From assembly GCA_002197545.1 (NCBI GenBank), contig NFUO01000094.1, forward strand, positions 1 through 64,000: a DNA stretch of 64,000 bases, read 5' to 3'. The position numbers and the translations under genes were made by a program. Position 1 is the stretch's first letter. Each line of letters begins with the position of its first letter. The notes below the pieces were generated by a model, which was not told the DNA's origin, made no database searches, and worked only from the letters and a program-made list of their open reading frames with translations. Origin of the DNA: Acidobacteria subdivision 2 bacterium RH1 MAG20. Lineage in GTDB: Bacteria; Acidobacteriota; Terriglobia; Terriglobales; Acidobacteriaceae. Positions 8,495 through 17,772 of this stretch are shown in pieces.

Positions 8495-8711
8495 TGCCTC
8501 TTTTCTAAACTTTAATCTGGGTAAGTTTACCTGCCGGTGACTTTAGGGAGCACCACGCACTCCGCGAAGAAGGCTCCTGCTAAGTTGCGGCAAAGGCTAG
8601 GCATTCTTCCTTCGCAGCACACGTGTAGCTATTACTCATTTGTGCCATCCGAAGCACTTGACGCTGGTATCTTGCAAGGCACAAAATACTCGAGCTATTC
8701 ACAGGAGGCCT

Positions 8712-8810
8712 ATGACAAATCCGTTCGGCGCGCATCCAATGAATCAGCAAAGGAGCACTACGTGGCAATCGAAAAAGCAACATTTGGCGCAGGATGCTTT
8801 TGGGGTGTAG
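8712..8810 (+). CDS. Possible 32-codon upstream ORF overlapping the msrA start
   Basis: An ATG at 8712 is preceded by a near-perfect ribosome-binding site (CAGGAGG, six bases upstream). The frame runs 32 codons to TAG at 8810, overlapping msrA in another frame and ending 49 bases after its GTG start. The peptide (MTNPFGAHPMNQQRSTTW...) resembles nothing known. It could couple translation to msrA or simply be fortuitous. Confidence 0.25.
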   Translation: MTNPFGAHPMNQQRSTTWQSKKQHLAQDAFGV

Positions 8811-9238
8811 AAGCCCGTTTCAGCGAACTCACAGGAGTCATCGACACAGCAGCAGGATACGAAGGCGGAGACCTCGAGCACCCAACTTATCAGGAAGTCT
8901 GTACCGACCGCACCGGCCACGCGGAAGTCGTTCAAGTCACCTTTGATCCGTCCCGCCTCTCCTACGAGGCACTTCTCGACGCATTTTTCGCGCTCCACGA
9001 TCCCACCCAGGTCAACCGCCAGGGCCCGGACTGGGGAACGCAGTACCGCAGCGTCGTCTTCACCCACAACGACCAGCAGGCAGCCGAGGCACGAGCGAAG
9101 ATCGCCGAACTGAACGCCTCAGGCACCTTCCGCCAACCGATTGCCACCAAAGTAGAGACCTCCAGGACATTCTGGAAGGCCGAGGAGTACCACCAGCGCT
9201 ACCTCGAAAAACGCGGCATGGTGAGCTGTCACATCTAG
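8762..9238 (+). CDS. msrA: Peptide-methionine (S)-S-oxide reductase
   Basis: Repairs oxidised methionine (S-sulfoxide) using thioredoxin. The catalytic Cys is in FGAGCFWGVEARF at the N terminus; GYEGGDLEHPTYQEVCT, HAEVVQVTFDP and DWGTQYRS, all MsrA hallmarks, follow. The length (158 residues) is normal for the catalytic domain and no fused MsrB domain is present. The GTG at 8762 is chosen as start since AGGAG sits seven bases upstream and homologues begin just before the FGAGCFWG motif; the frame is open further upstream to 8537 but that extension looks non-coding. Confidence 0.9.
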   Translation: MAIEKATFGAGCFWGVEARFSELTGVIDTAAGYEGGDLEHPTYQEVCTDRTGHAEVVQVTFDPSRLSYEALLDAFFALHDPTQVNRQGPDWGTQYRSVVFTHNDQQAAEARAKIAELNASGTFRQPIATKVETSRTFWKAEEYHQRYLEKRGMVSCHI

Positions 9239-9625
9239 CAGCATGTATTGAGCCGCTGTGGTTTATGCCCGTGGGATGAACTGCGGCGGCCCCTCCAGAC
9301 TGAAGCAATATTCAGCAGAGCCTGATCTGTGTTAGTCTGAATATGCACTCTGGAAAGAACGAGTGCGGGCATCGCAGGCAAAGACCCTCCATGGAATTCG
9401 GGGTTTGGCCAGAGACTGCGATTCGCCTCTTCCCACCGCTTATCTTCCTTCTAAAAAATCGGAAGCCGCGCTGGTTGCTCTGGCTGGAAGGCCCGTCACA
9501 GGACAGGTCTCGCCGCGCAGCAGCAGCGCTTCGATAACCGACAGCAATGCTGATATCAGAATCCATGGTGCTTCGGCATCCCTGCATCCATTCGCCGATC
9601 TCTTCAACTCCCCAAAGGACAACCC
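9239..9625. other. 387-base leader region before the DEAD-box helicase
   Basis: No convincing gene is seen. An 8-bp inverted repeat, ATATTCAG/CTGAATAT, occurs at 9308-9315 and 9337-9344. The region ends in AAAGGACAACCC just before the TTG start of the helicase. Its length and lack of coding are compatible with a long 5' untranslated leader, common for RNA-helicase genes. Confidence 0.4.
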
Positions 9626-11161
9626 TTGACTACCGCAACTCTTGAGCAACAAACACTTACCCAGGCTGAACCCAACGTAATCGCAAACTCCAGCCCCATC
9701 CCCTCCAATCCGAACGACGTCCGTTTCACCGACTTCGACATCTCCGACTCCCTCAAAAATCGCCTGACCAACGCCGGCTTCAGCATTCCCACGCCGGTCC
9801 AGGCCAAGGCCATTCCTCCGGCGCTCGAAGGCGCGGACATCCTCGCCACCGCCTCCACCGGCACCGGCAAGACCCTCAGCTTCCTCATCCCGATGATCGA
9901 GCGCATGGACGCGAACTCCGTGCCCAGCACGCGCGGCAAGCGCGGCCCGATTCGCGCTCTGATTCTGTTGCCCACGCGCGAGCTCGCCATGCAGGTGCTC
10001 GAAGCCTACTGGAAGCTCGTCCCTAACTCGAAAAACGATGCTGTGCTTGTCTGCGGCGGCCTCTCGGAGAACAACCAGCTTGACCAGCTCGACCGTGGCC
10101 CGCGCCTCGTCGTGGCCACCCCCGGACGGCTCGAAGACTTCCTTCGCCGCCGCGAGATCAACATCAACGCCGTCGAAATGCTTGTGCTCGACGAAGTGGA
10201 CCGCATGTTGGACATGGGCTTCCTGCCCGCCATCCGCCGCATCGTCGGCGCGGTGCCGAAGACCCGGCAAACCATGTGCTACTCGGCGACGCTCGATGCC
10301 AACATTCGCGAGATCGTCCGCGACTACGTCAACAAGCCCGTCCGCATCGAGATCGGACAGACCTCGAAACCCTCTGACCGCGTCGAGCTTCGCGTCTACA
10401 CCGTCATGCAGGACCAGAAGCTCGGTCTGCTCGACCAGATGCTGCGCGAAGAGCAGGGGACCTTCCTCGTCTTCTCGCGCACCAAGCATGGCGCCGACCG
10501 CATCTCGAAGAAGCTCGAACGACTGGGCCACGACGCCGATGTGATCCATGGCGACCGTAGCCAGTCGCAGCGCACTGCTGCTCTCAAGGGCTTCCAGAAC
10601 GGCAAGCACCGCGTCCTCGTCGCAACTGACGTAGCGGCACGCGGTATCGATGTTCAGGACATCGCCCACGTCGTCAATTACGATCTGCCCAACGCCTCGG
10701 ACGACTTCGTCCATCGCATCGGCCGCACGGGTCGGGCAGGCGCAAAGGGTGTGGCCACGACCTTCGTCATGCCGCAGGAAAAGCACGATGCCCGCAAGCT
10801 CGAGCGCGAACTGAAGATAAAGTTCGAGTGGCGCGAAGCCGATAAGAATCTTGAGAAGGAACTGCGCAATCAACCCCTCGACACAACAGCTCAGGGACAG
10901 AATCTGATGCAGCTTGAAACCCGCGCCTGGCGCGGCAACGATCCTGTTGCTCCCATGGCCGCAAACCCCAGCCCTTACAAGGCGGCGAAGGGAAGCGGCA
11001 GTGGCTTCCGCAGCCGCGGCAAGAGTGGTGGCGGCGGATTCGGTGGCGGTCGCAACTCCGGCGGCGGCCAGCGGTCTGGCGGACATGGCCCCGGCTCAAA
11101 CAGCCGTTCCAACAGCCGTCCAGGTAGCAGCCGCTCCGGCCCAGCCCGCCGCGGTCAATAA
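9626..11161 (+). CDS. DEAD-box ATP-dependent RNA helicase (RhlE/CsdA-like)
   Basis: Unwinds structured RNA in ribosome assembly or mRNA turnover. All superfamily 2 motifs are readable: Q motif (GFSIPTPVQAKAIPPALEG), motif I (ASTGTGKTLSF), Ia (PTRELAMQVLE), DEVD in place of DEAD in motif II (LVLDEVDRMLDMGF), motif III (SAT in CYSATLD), and motifs V and VI (TDVAARGIDVQDI, HRIGRTGRAG). After the core (to about residue 400) comes a Gly/Ser/Arg-rich tail (from about 455) typical of RNA-annealing extensions. The start is TTG with AAAGGA in front. The DEVD variant is seen in some family members. Confidence 0.93.
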   Translation: MTTATLEQQTLTQAEPNVIANSSPIPSNPNDVRFTDFDISDSLKNRLTNAGFSIPTPVQAKAIPPALEGADILATASTGTGKTLSFLIPMIERMDANSVPSTRGKRGPIRALILLPTRELAMQVLEAYWKLVPNSKNDAVLVCGGLSENNQLDQLDRGPRLVVATPGRLEDFLRRREININAVEMLVLDEVDRMLDMGFLPAIRRIVGAVPKTRQTMCYSATLDANIREIVRDYVNKPVRIEIGQTSKPSDRVELRVYTVMQDQKLGLLDQMLREEQGTFLVFSRTKHGADRISKKLERLGHDADVIHGDRSQSQRTAALKGFQNGKHRVLVATDVAARGIDVQDIAHVVNYDLPNASDDFVHRIGRTGRAGAKGVATTFVMPQEKHDARKLERELKIKFEWREADKNLEKELRNQPLDTTAQGQNLMQLETRAWRGNDPVAPMAANPSPYKAAKGSGSGFRSRGKSGGGGFGGGRNSGGGQRSGGHGPGSNSRSNSRPGSSRSGPARRGQ

Positions 11162-11177
11162 CGAAACCAATCGCGCT

Positions 11178-11216
11178 CCGCTCTGCCAGCCAACCAGCCG
11201 CAGAGCGGGGCCGCGT
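11178..11216 (+). terminator. Probable intrinsic terminator after the helicase gene
   Basis: CCGCTCTGC at 11178-11186 pairs with GCAGAGCGG at 11200-11208; a GC-rich spacer and a short TTTT follow. The T tract is weak. Confidence 0.5.
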
Positions 11217-11257
11217 TTTATCGGTGCTTGTTTTTGCTTTTAGGTTTCCACAGAAAT

Positions 11258-11340
11258 TGTCATCCTGAGCGAAGTCGCTCACGCACTTTGTGAGCAACGG
11301 AGTCGAAGGACCTGCGGTTGCATTTGCCGTTGTTCGTTCT
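11258..11340. repeat. Dispersed intergenic repeat, GTCATCCTGAGC family, copy 1
   Basis: The element begins TGTCATCCTGAGCGAAGTCG, contains GTCGAAGGACCTGCGGTTGC, and ends near TTGCCGTTGTTCGTTC. The same ordered motifs occur at 17773-17837, with diverged versions at 37698-37756 and 60860-60977. CGCTCACGCACTTTGTGAGC inside it can form a short hairpin. Confidence 0.7.
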
Positions 11341-11351
11341 GAGCTAAGATC

Positions 11352-11867
11352 ATGTCCGAAAACATCCCCAATCTGAGCGAACTCTCCGAGATCGTCGAAA
11401 ACGACAAGAGCTTCGTCCTGCGCATCGTCCAGCCTGGCCTCGCCGGCCTCATGGATGGCTCCGTCTCGACCCTCGCGCCCATCTTCGCGACTGCCTTCGC
11501 CACGCATAACTCACGTACCGTCTTTCTCATCGGAGCGGCCTCCGCCGTGGGCGCGGGAATCTCGATGGCCTTCTCCGAGGGGCTCTCCGACGACGGCTCT
11601 CTCACGGGCCGAGGCAATCCCGTCTTTCGCGGTCTTGTCACTGGTCTGATGACCTTCATCGGCGGCTTCCTGCACACGCTGCCTTTCCTCATCCCCAACG
11701 TCCACACCGCGCTCACCTGGGCTTACGGGGTCGTCGGCGTGGAACTGGTCGTCATCGCCCTTATCCGTCACCGCTACTTCAAGACCAGCTTTGCGCTCTC
11801 CTGCCTGCAGGTCATCGTGGGCGGTGGCCTTGTCTTCGCCGCGGGAGTACTCATCGGCCAGTCCTGA
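11352..11867 (+). CDS. VIT1/CCC1-family membrane transporter (iron/manganese type)
   Basis: A 171-residue inner-membrane protein with five hydrophobic segments, matching the vacuolar iron transporter (VIT1/CCC1) fold and closest in appearance to the C-terminal membrane domain of bacterial MbfA-type iron exporters. Features include QPGLAGLMDGSVSTLAPIF in helix 1 (Asp-Gly-Ser metal site region), GAASAVGAGISMAFSEGLSDDGS in helix 2 and the cytosolic loop, and FIGGFLHTLPFLIP in helix 3. No N-terminal ferritin-like (erythrin) domain is fused. Ion specificity is inferred from the family only. It stands between a dispersed repeat and the ABC-F gene. Confidence 0.85.
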   Translation: MSENIPNLSELSEIVENDKSFVLRIVQPGLAGLMDGSVSTLAPIFATAFATHNSRTVFLIGAASAVGAGISMAFSEGLSDDGSLTGRGNPVFRGLVTGLMTFIGGFLHTLPFLIPNVHTALTWAYGVVGVELVVIALIRHRYFKTSFALSCLQVIVGGGLVFAAGVLIGQS

Positions 11868-11926
11868 TGAACTCCGCGACCTTCACCGCGCCGCAACGCA
11901 AAGCCCTATAAAATAGAAAGAATCCC

Positions 11927-13564
11927 ATGATCTCAGTCTCCAATGTCACCATGCGCTACGGCTCGAAGCTGCTCTTCGAGGACGTCTCCGTCACCTTCAC
12001 CACGGGCCGCCGCTACGGCCTCACTGGCCCCAACGGAGCCGGCAAGTCTACCTTCATGAAGGTGCTCACCGGCGAAATCGACGCCCAGAAGGGCAACGTC
12101 GTCCGCCCCAAAAAGATTGGCGTGCTCTCGCAAGACCAGTACGCCTTCGACGCTTACCGCGTCATCGACACCGTCATCATGGGCAACAAGGCCCTCTGGG
12201 CTGCCCTCGAAGAGCGCGAGAAGCTCTACGAAAAACCCGAGCTGACCGATGAAGACGGAGCCCGCCTCGGCGAGCTCGAAGGCGTCGTCGGCGACGAAGA
12301 CGGTTACGAGGCCGAGGCCAACGCAGCAGTCCTGCTACAAGGTCTCGACATCCCCGACGAGCTCCACGAGCGCCACATGTCCGAGCTGCAGGGCGGCCAG
12401 AAGGTCCGTGTCCTGCTCGCCCAGGCCCTCTTCGGCAACCCTGAGGCGTTGCTGCTCGACGAGCCCACCAACTATCTCGATCTCGAGTCCATCCATTGGC
12501 TTGAGGACTTCCTTACCCGTTACAGCGGTACGCTCATCACCATCTCGCACGACCGCCACTTTCTCAACAACGTCTGCACCCACATCGCCGACATCGACTA
12601 CGAGACCATCATCCTCTACAACGGTGGCTACGACGACATGGTCCTGCAAAAGACCTCGATCCGTACCCGCATCGAGAGCCAGAACGAGCAGCGCGAAAAG
12701 AAGATCGCCCAGCTCAATGACTTCATCGCCCGCTTCTCCGCCGGTACGCGCAGCTCGCAGGTCAACTCTCGCAAAAAGGAAGTCGAACGTCTGGCCACCA
12801 GCGAACTCGCCCGCTCCAACATCGCGCGCCCCTTCATTCGTTTCGACATGATTCGGCCCTCCGGCAAGCACGTCCTCGAATTCGAAGCCGTCAACAAGTC
12901 CTACGTCCAGAAGGACGGCAAGACCGAACACGTCATCAACAACTTCTCCGCCTCGGTGATGCGCGGCGACAAGGTCGTCCTCATCGGACGCAACGGCCAG
13001 GGCAAGACCACGCTGCTCAAAGCCCTGCTGGCCAATGGCCCCGGCATCGAAGAGACCGATGTCTCCATCGACTCCGGCACCGTCAAGTGGGGACACGAGG
13101 CGCAGATCGGCTACTTCGCCCAGGACCACACCGGCTCCATCGCCAAGGGAACAACCGTCGCCGAGTGGCTGCATACATTCGATCCCGCAGCCACCAAGGA
13201 AGATATTCGCGGCATCCTCGGCCAGATGCTCTTCCGCGGTGAAGAGGGCCTCAAGAAGACCGATGCCCTCTCCGGAGGCGAAGCCGCCCGCCTGCTCTTC
13301 TGCAAGATCATGCTGCAGAAGCCCAACATCCTCGTCCTCGACGAGCCCACCAACCACCTCGACCTCGAGAGCATCAACGCGCTCAACCAGGCCATCCAGA
13401 AGTACGAAGGGACCGTCTTCCTCGTCACCCACGACCAGGACCTCATCGAAGAGGCAGGCACCCGCGTCTGGCACTTCGAGGGCGGTCCCGACGACTTCCA
13501 CATCACCGACCACAAGGGCCCCTACGAGGAGTACCAGCAGCAGCTCCAACTCGCCGCGAAATAA
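11927..13564 (+). CDS. ybiT: ABC-F family ATP-binding protein (YbiT-like)
   Basis: A soluble protein with two ATPase domains and no membrane part; ABC-F proteins act on the ribosome. The first Walker A is GPNGAGKSTFMK (about residue 36), its signature LQGGQKVRVLLAQALF and Walker B LLLDEPTNYLD; the second set is GRNGQGKTTLLK, LSGGEAARLLFCKIML and LVLDEPTNHLD. A charged linker between the domains (QNEQREKKIAQLNDFI...) is the P-site tRNA interaction motif. The N terminus (MISVSNVTMRYGSKLLFEDV), the length of 545 and the overall order match E. coli YbiT closely. The first signature has QGG instead of SGG. Confidence 0.93.
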   Translation: MISVSNVTMRYGSKLLFEDVSVTFTTGRRYGLTGPNGAGKSTFMKVLTGEIDAQKGNVVRPKKIGVLSQDQYAFDAYRVIDTVIMGNKALWAALEEREKLYEKPELTDEDGARLGELEGVVGDEDGYEAEANAAVLLQGLDIPDELHERHMSELQGGQKVRVLLAQALFGNPEALLLDEPTNYLDLESIHWLEDFLTRYSGTLITISHDRHFLNNVCTHIADIDYETIILYNGGYDDMVLQKTSIRTRIESQNEQREKKIAQLNDFIARFSAGTRSSQVNSRKKEVERLATSELARSNIARPFIRFDMIRPSGKHVLEFEAVNKSYVQKDGKTEHVINNFSASVMRGDKVVLIGRNGQGKTTLLKALLANGPGIEETDVSIDSGTVKWGHEAQIGYFAQDHTGSIAKGTTVAEWLHTFDPAATKEDIRGILGQMLFRGEEGLKKTDALSGGEAARLLFCKIMLQKPNILVLDEPTNHLDLESINALNQAIQKYEGTVFLVTHDQDLIEEAGTRVWHFEGGPDDFHITDHKGPYEEYQQQLQLAAK

Positions 13565-13572
13565 CCATACAG

Positions 13573-13655
13573 AAGCCGACCACGGATTTTTACGGATCAC
13601 CACGGATAAGACAAAGAAAATCCGTTTTATCCACGTGGTCCGTGGTCGGCTTTTG
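13573..13655. repeat. Long palindromic repeat, CCGTGGTC/CGGAT type; also a terminator hairpin
   Basis: AAGCCGACCACGGA (13573-13586) and TCCGTGGTCGGCTT (13639-13652) form a perfect 14-bp stem followed by TTTT. Inside are several GGAT/ATCC-containing words spaced about ten bases. A relative with the same word order lies at 29437-29515 after glgC. Confidence 0.8.
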
Positions 13656-13682
13656 CCCCATCGTTCCCGCTACAATCAACCC

Positions 13683-14087
13683 ATGGCCTCCGAATCCCCC
13701 TACGAGCAAGCCCCCTCCCGCAACGTCCTCGGCCAACCCCTCGCCACCTGCGGATGCGAACCCATGACCGGCTTCTTCCGCGATGGCTGCTGCAACACCG
13801 GTCCCGGCGACCTCGGCGTCCACACCATCTGCTGCGTCGTCGATACGGATTTCCTCGCCGCCAGCAAGGCTCTGGGCAACGACCTCTCCACCCCCATGCC
13901 GCAGCACGGTTTCAGCGGCCTGAAACCCGGCGACTGCTGGTGCGTCTGTGCTGCCCGCTGGCTCGAGGTCCAGCAGGCCGGAGCAGCCTGCCCTGTCGTC
14001 CTCGAAGCTACCCACGAAAACACCCTCAAAATCGTTCCCTTCGAGCTTCTCATCCAGTACGCCGTCATCCCCGACCAGCTTCACTAA
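13683..14087 (+). CDS. DUF2237 family protein
   Basis: A 134-residue soluble protein of the DUF2237 family (function unknown). Typical features are NVLGQPLATCGCEPMTGFFRDG, CCNTGPGDLGVHTICC, the Asn-Asp-Leu-Ser-Thr-Pro stretch with FSGLKPGDCWCVCAARW, and PVVLEATHENTL near the end. Nine Cys residues, several in CxC or CC pairs, suggest metal or redox chemistry, but no enzyme activity is established. No signal peptide. The gene stands alone between two hairpin-containing gaps. Confidence 0.9.
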   Translation: MASESPYEQAPSRNVLGQPLATCGCEPMTGFFRDGCCNTGPGDLGVHTICCVVDTDFLAASKALGNDLSTPMPQHGFSGLKPGDCWCVCAARWLEVQQAGAACPVVLEATHENTLKIVPFELLIQYAVIPDQLH

Positions 14088-14289
14088 GCATTTAACGTTT
14101 TGTCACGCAAAAAACGATATATTCCTCTTGACAGTCCATCTCCCCCAGGCTGACTGTAAAAGTAATAGAAAAAATCAAATTCTTGCCGTCCCGAACGCCC
14201 TTCCTCAGACACGAAAGCAGGAGGCAGCTTCGCAAGATATCTCATACACACCCGCGCCTATTGTCGGGTTTTTCAGGAGCCAGTGCACA

Positions 14290-17200
14290 ATGAAATGTCC
14301 TTCCTTCTACAAGAATTTTCTTGTCCTCTCTGCTGCCGTTCTTCTTGCGGCGTCCGCGGCCCTTCCCGTTGCAGCTCAGACCTCTGGAGTAGGCAACATC
14401 ACCGGCACCGTCACCGACTCTACCGGGGCCGCCGTCCCCAACTCCACTGTCGTGGTCACCAACACCGACACCGGAGTCTCCCGCACCCTGACCACCAACT
14501 CTGACGGCTACTACACCGCCACCTTCCTCCAGCCCGGCCACTATGAGGTCATCGCCGGTGGTGGCTCCTTCGGCAAGGTCGACCGCAAGAACCTGACCCT
14601 CACCGTCGGCCAGGTCCTCGCCGTCGACGCGGCACTGCCCGCCGGTTCCGTCTCCACCCAGGTTGAGGTCACCAGTGAAGTCCCCATCCTCGACACCGAG
14701 AAGACCGAAGTTTCGCAGACCGTCGACCAGGAGCTCATCTCGAACCTCCCCGTCAACAGCCGCAACTGGAGCTCCTTCGTCCTCGGCACGCCCAACGTCG
14801 TGCAGGACGGCGGCACCGGCCTGGTCAGCTTCCGCGGCATCAGCGGCCTCTACAACCAGAACTACGTCGACGGCGCCAACAACAACCAGATGCTCTTCGC
14901 CGAGGCCCGCGGCCGCTCTTCGGGCGCGCCCTACGTCTACTCCCTCGACTCCATCAAGGAGTTCCAGGCCGAGACATCCAACTACTCCGTTGAGTTCGGC
15001 CAGGCCGTCGGCGGCCAGGTCAACGCCATCACCAAGTCCGGCACCAACGCCATCCACGGCGACCTCTTCTACTACCTCCGTTACCCCACGTTCAACGCGC
15101 TCGATCCTCTCAGCAAGTTCAACGGCATCACCCAGCACAATCCCTTCCTTCTGACCCAGCCCATCCACCAGCAGCAGCAGTTCGGCGGCTCAGTCGGTGG
15201 TCCCATTATCAAAGACCGCCTCTTCTACTTCTTCACCTACGATGGCTTCCGCCGCACTGGCCGCGTCCTCTACTCCAACAGCAACACCATCACGCTGACG
15301 CCCACGCCCGGCAACAGCGGCGGCACCGTCATCTCGCCCACGCAGTGCCCCACCACCATCACCTCCACGCAGTGCGCGAACGCCATCGACTTCATCCTCG
15401 CCAACACGAACGGCGCACCACGGCGCTTCGCCAAGCAGAACCTCTTCTTCCCCCGCCTCGACTGGCACATCAACTCGAAGAACGATGCCTTCGTCAATTA
15501 CAACTTCGCCGACTTCGACTCCGGCTACGGCTACAACGGCGCCCCCACCTTCAGCAACAGCTCGCCCTCGACCAACGGTCCCACCAGCTACCACGAGCGC
15601 TTTTTGATCGCCGGCCTCACCACGCAGGTCTCCGGCCGCTCCGTCAATCAGGTCCACTTCCAGTATGGCCGCGACCTCGAGACCGCCGGAGCCAACGCCC
15701 CCGGTCCCAGCGTCGGTATGGGTGTCTTCACCTACGGCATGCCCAATGCTCTGCCCCGCGTCGCCGAGCCGGACGAGCACCGCACCCAGATCACCGATGT
15801 CTTCTCCACCGTCCATGGCCACCACTCGCTCAAGGTTGGCGGCGACTTCAACCTCGTCCACGAGATCATGATCAATCTCTTCCAGGGCGGCGGCATCTAC
15901 AACTACTTTGGTACCAACTCGCAGCAGAACTTCCAGTCCTGGGTCCAGGACGTCTTCAGCGGTCAGCCCGGCGACACCGATCCCTATGCCGGTTACCACT
16001 ACACCTCCTTCGTCCAGACCGTCGATCAGCTCAACACCGGCAACCGCGCCGGGGCCGACGACTTCTGGATGAAGATGTTCGACGGTTTCGCCGAGGACTC
16101 CTGGAAGGTTCGCCAGAACCTCACCCTCACCGCCGGTGTGCGCTACGACATCCAGCTCACGCCCACGCCGCTCAAGAACAACACCAACTACGCGCCTCTG
16201 TCGACCGAATACTCCTCGACCATCAAAAACGTCACCGACCGCGTCCAGCCCCGCATCGCCTTCAGTTGGCAGCCGTATGAGGGCACTGTCGTTCGCGGCG
16301 GCTATGGCCTCTTCTCCGGCCTTAACCAGGGCAGCACGTACTATGCGATGCGCGTAGAGAACGGGGTCGTGCAGGTCAACTACAACTACACCGGATGCGG
16401 CGCCGTCGCACCCAGTCCAAGAGGCTGCACTGCCGTCCCGTCCTCAACCAACACGCTCGCATTTCCCGCCGTGCCCTTCCAGCCCACCGGTCCGTCACTC
16501 TCCGGTGCGCTCACGCCCACTGGAGGAACTGCTCCTTCGGTCGGCGGTCCGCAGATCAAGGGTGTTCAGAGCTTCCACGGCCTCGATCCCAACTTCGTCC
16601 CGCCGCTGGCGCACGAGGCTGAGCTCGGAGTCGAGCAGGCGCTGCCCGGAAAGATGTCTCTCTCCATCGGCTACGTAGGCACCCGCGCTCTCCGCCTGCC
16701 TGTCTTCCTCGACGCCAACTTGATCGGCCAGACACCGCACGGCCAGGCCTCCTACAACGTCGTCGACGCCGGCAACAACCTCGTCAAGCAGCTCACCGTG
16801 CCCGTCTATCTCGTCTCCGACCGCCGCGACGCGCGCCTCCAGTCCTATAACACTGGCTTCAGCGTGGCCAACACCTGGTACAACTCACTGGCCGTCTCGC
16901 TTCGCCGCCCCTTCGCCAACGGCCTCGAACTGCTCCTGAACTATACCTGGGCGCATGCCACCGACACCGACCAGGTCCAGGGGGCCTTTGGGACCTTCTA
17001 TGGCGGCAACACCGCCCTCGACCCCAACAACCTCCGGCGCGAAAACGGCCCGTCCGACATCGATGTCCGCAACCGCTTCGTCGGCAGCTTCGTCTACAAC
17101 CCCAAGCTCTTTGAAGATAACAAGTGGGGCAAGCTTATCGTCGACGGCTTCACCTTCGCCGGCACCGAGACTGCCTCGGCCGGACAGCCCATCGTCGCCT

Positions 17201-17688
17201 TCATGAGCGGCACCGTCTACAACGGCGGTTCCACCAGCTACGGCGCGGCAGGCAACATCTACGGCGGCGCCATGAGCTCCAGCTTCGGCGGGGCCACCAC
17301 CGGCCGGCCCCCGCAGATCGGGCGCAACAGCATCACCGGCCCGGGCTTCAACAACTTCGACTTCCGCATCTCGCGCGACGTCCCCATCCACGACAACATC
17401 AAGTTTCAGATCACCGGCGAGGCCTTCAACTTGCTCAACCACACGATCATCACCGGCGTGAACTCAACCTACTCTGTCTACAACGGACTGGCTGCGCCGA
17501 CGAGCAGTTCTCCCCGTCCGGCCTGCAACGCCAACACACAGACACCGGCTCCTAGTGGCTCTATCCTGCAGGGCTGCATCGCTCCCTTCACCGGATCCGG
17601 GACCTCCGCTTTTGGCGCGGCCTCGAGCACCAACAACACGCTCTATGGCCCTCGCCAGCTTCAACTCACAGCGAAGCTCTTCTTCTAA
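14290..17688 (+). CDS. TonB-dependent receptor, Oar-like, with N-terminal carboxypeptidase-regulatory-like domain
   Basis: An outer-membrane beta-barrel of 1132 residues, far larger than siderophore receptors and typical of the expanded acidobacterial family. A signal peptide (residues 1-30, ending PVAAQ) is followed by an Ig-like carboxypeptidase-regulatory domain (GNITGTVTDSTGAAVPNSTV to about residue 115). Then come the plug (FRGISGLYNQNYVDGANNNQ; YSVEFGQAVGGQVNAITKSG) and a long barrel ending RQLQLTAKLFF, with the C-terminal Phe recognised by the BAM complex. Ligand unknown; polymeric carbohydrate or peptide uptake is often proposed for this family. Start ATG at 14290, though the frame is open upstream. 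A strong terminator follows, so it is probably monocistronic. Confidence 0.93.
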   Translation: MKCPSFYKNFLVLSAAVLLAASAALPVAAQTSGVGNITGTVTDSTGAAVPNSTVVVTNTDTGVSRTLTTNSDGYYTATFLQPGHYEVIAGGGSFGKVDRKNLTLTVGQVLAVDAALPAGSVSTQVEVTSEVPILDTEKTEVSQTVDQELISNLPVNSRNWSSFVLGTPNVVQDGGTGLVSFRGISGLYNQNYVDGANNNQMLFAEARGRSSGAPYVYSLDSIKEFQAETSNYSVEFGQAVGGQVNAITKSGTNAIHGDLFYYLRYPTFNALDPLSKFNGITQHNPFLLTQPIHQQQQFGGSVGGPIIKDRLFYFFTYDGFRRTGRVLYSNSNTITLTPTPGNSGGTVISPTQCPTTITSTQCANAIDFILANTNGAPRRFAKQNLFFPRLDWHINSKNDAFVNYNFADFDSGYGYNGAPTFSNSSPSTNGPTSYHERFLIAGLTTQVSGRSVNQVHFQYGRDLETAGANAPGPSVGMGVFTYGMPNALPRVAEPDEHRTQITDVFSTVHGHHSLKVGGDFNLVHEIMINLFQGGGIYNYFGTNSQQNFQSWVQDVFSGQPGDTDPYAGYHYTSFVQTVDQLNTGNRAGADDFWMKMFDGFAEDSWKVRQNLTLTAGVRYDIQLTPTPLKNNTNYAPLSTEYSSTIKNVTDRVQPRIAFSWQPYEGTVVRGGYGLFSGLNQGSTYYAMRVENGVVQVNYNYTGCGAVAPSPRGCTAVPSSTNTLAFPAVPFQPTGPSLSGALTPTGGTAPSVGGPQIKGVQSFHGLDPNFVPPLAHEAELGVEQALPGKMSLSIGYVGTRALRLPVFLDANLIGQTPHGQASYNVVDAGNNLVKQLTVPVYLVSDRRDARLQSYNTGFSVANTWYNSLAVSLRRPFANGLELLLNYTWAHATDTDQVQGAFGTFYGGNTALDPNNLRRENGPSDIDVRNRFVGSFVYNPKLFEDNKWGKLIVDGFTFAGTETASAGQPIVAFMSGTVYNGGSTSYGAAGNIYGGAMSSSFGGATTGRPPQIGRNSITGPGFNNFDFRISRDVPIHDNIKFQITGEAFNLLNHTIITGVNSTYSVYNGLAAPTSSSPRPACNANTQTPAPSGSILQGCIAPFTGSGTSAFGAASSTNNTLYGPRQLQLTAKLFF

Positions 17689-17702
17689 CCCTGAACCACG
17701 CA

Positions 17703-17746
17703 GAAACGCAAAGCGGCCCCGGCGACCCGGGGCCGCTTCGCGTTTC
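17703..17746. terminator. Strong hairpin terminator after the TonB-dependent receptor
   Basis: GAAACGCAAAGCGGCCCCGG (17703-17722) is nearly perfectly complementary to CCGGGGCCGCTTCGCGTTTC (17727-17746), giving a stem of about 20 bp with a 4-base loop. There is no long T tract. Confidence 0.75.
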
Positions 17747-17772
17747 TCCATCTAAAAACTATCATCCAAAAT

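Noticed and set aside
9363..9629. 88-codon plus-strand frame before the helicase
   Set aside because: No ribosome-binding site, unusual composition and overlap with the helicase start; more likely leader RNA.
14242..15168. Long minus-strand frame opposite the TonB receptor
   Set aside because: It mirrors codon periodicity of a GC-rich gene; Asp/Val/Gly-rich composition is typical for shadow frames. Same reasoning for 12335-13603 and 9440-11086.
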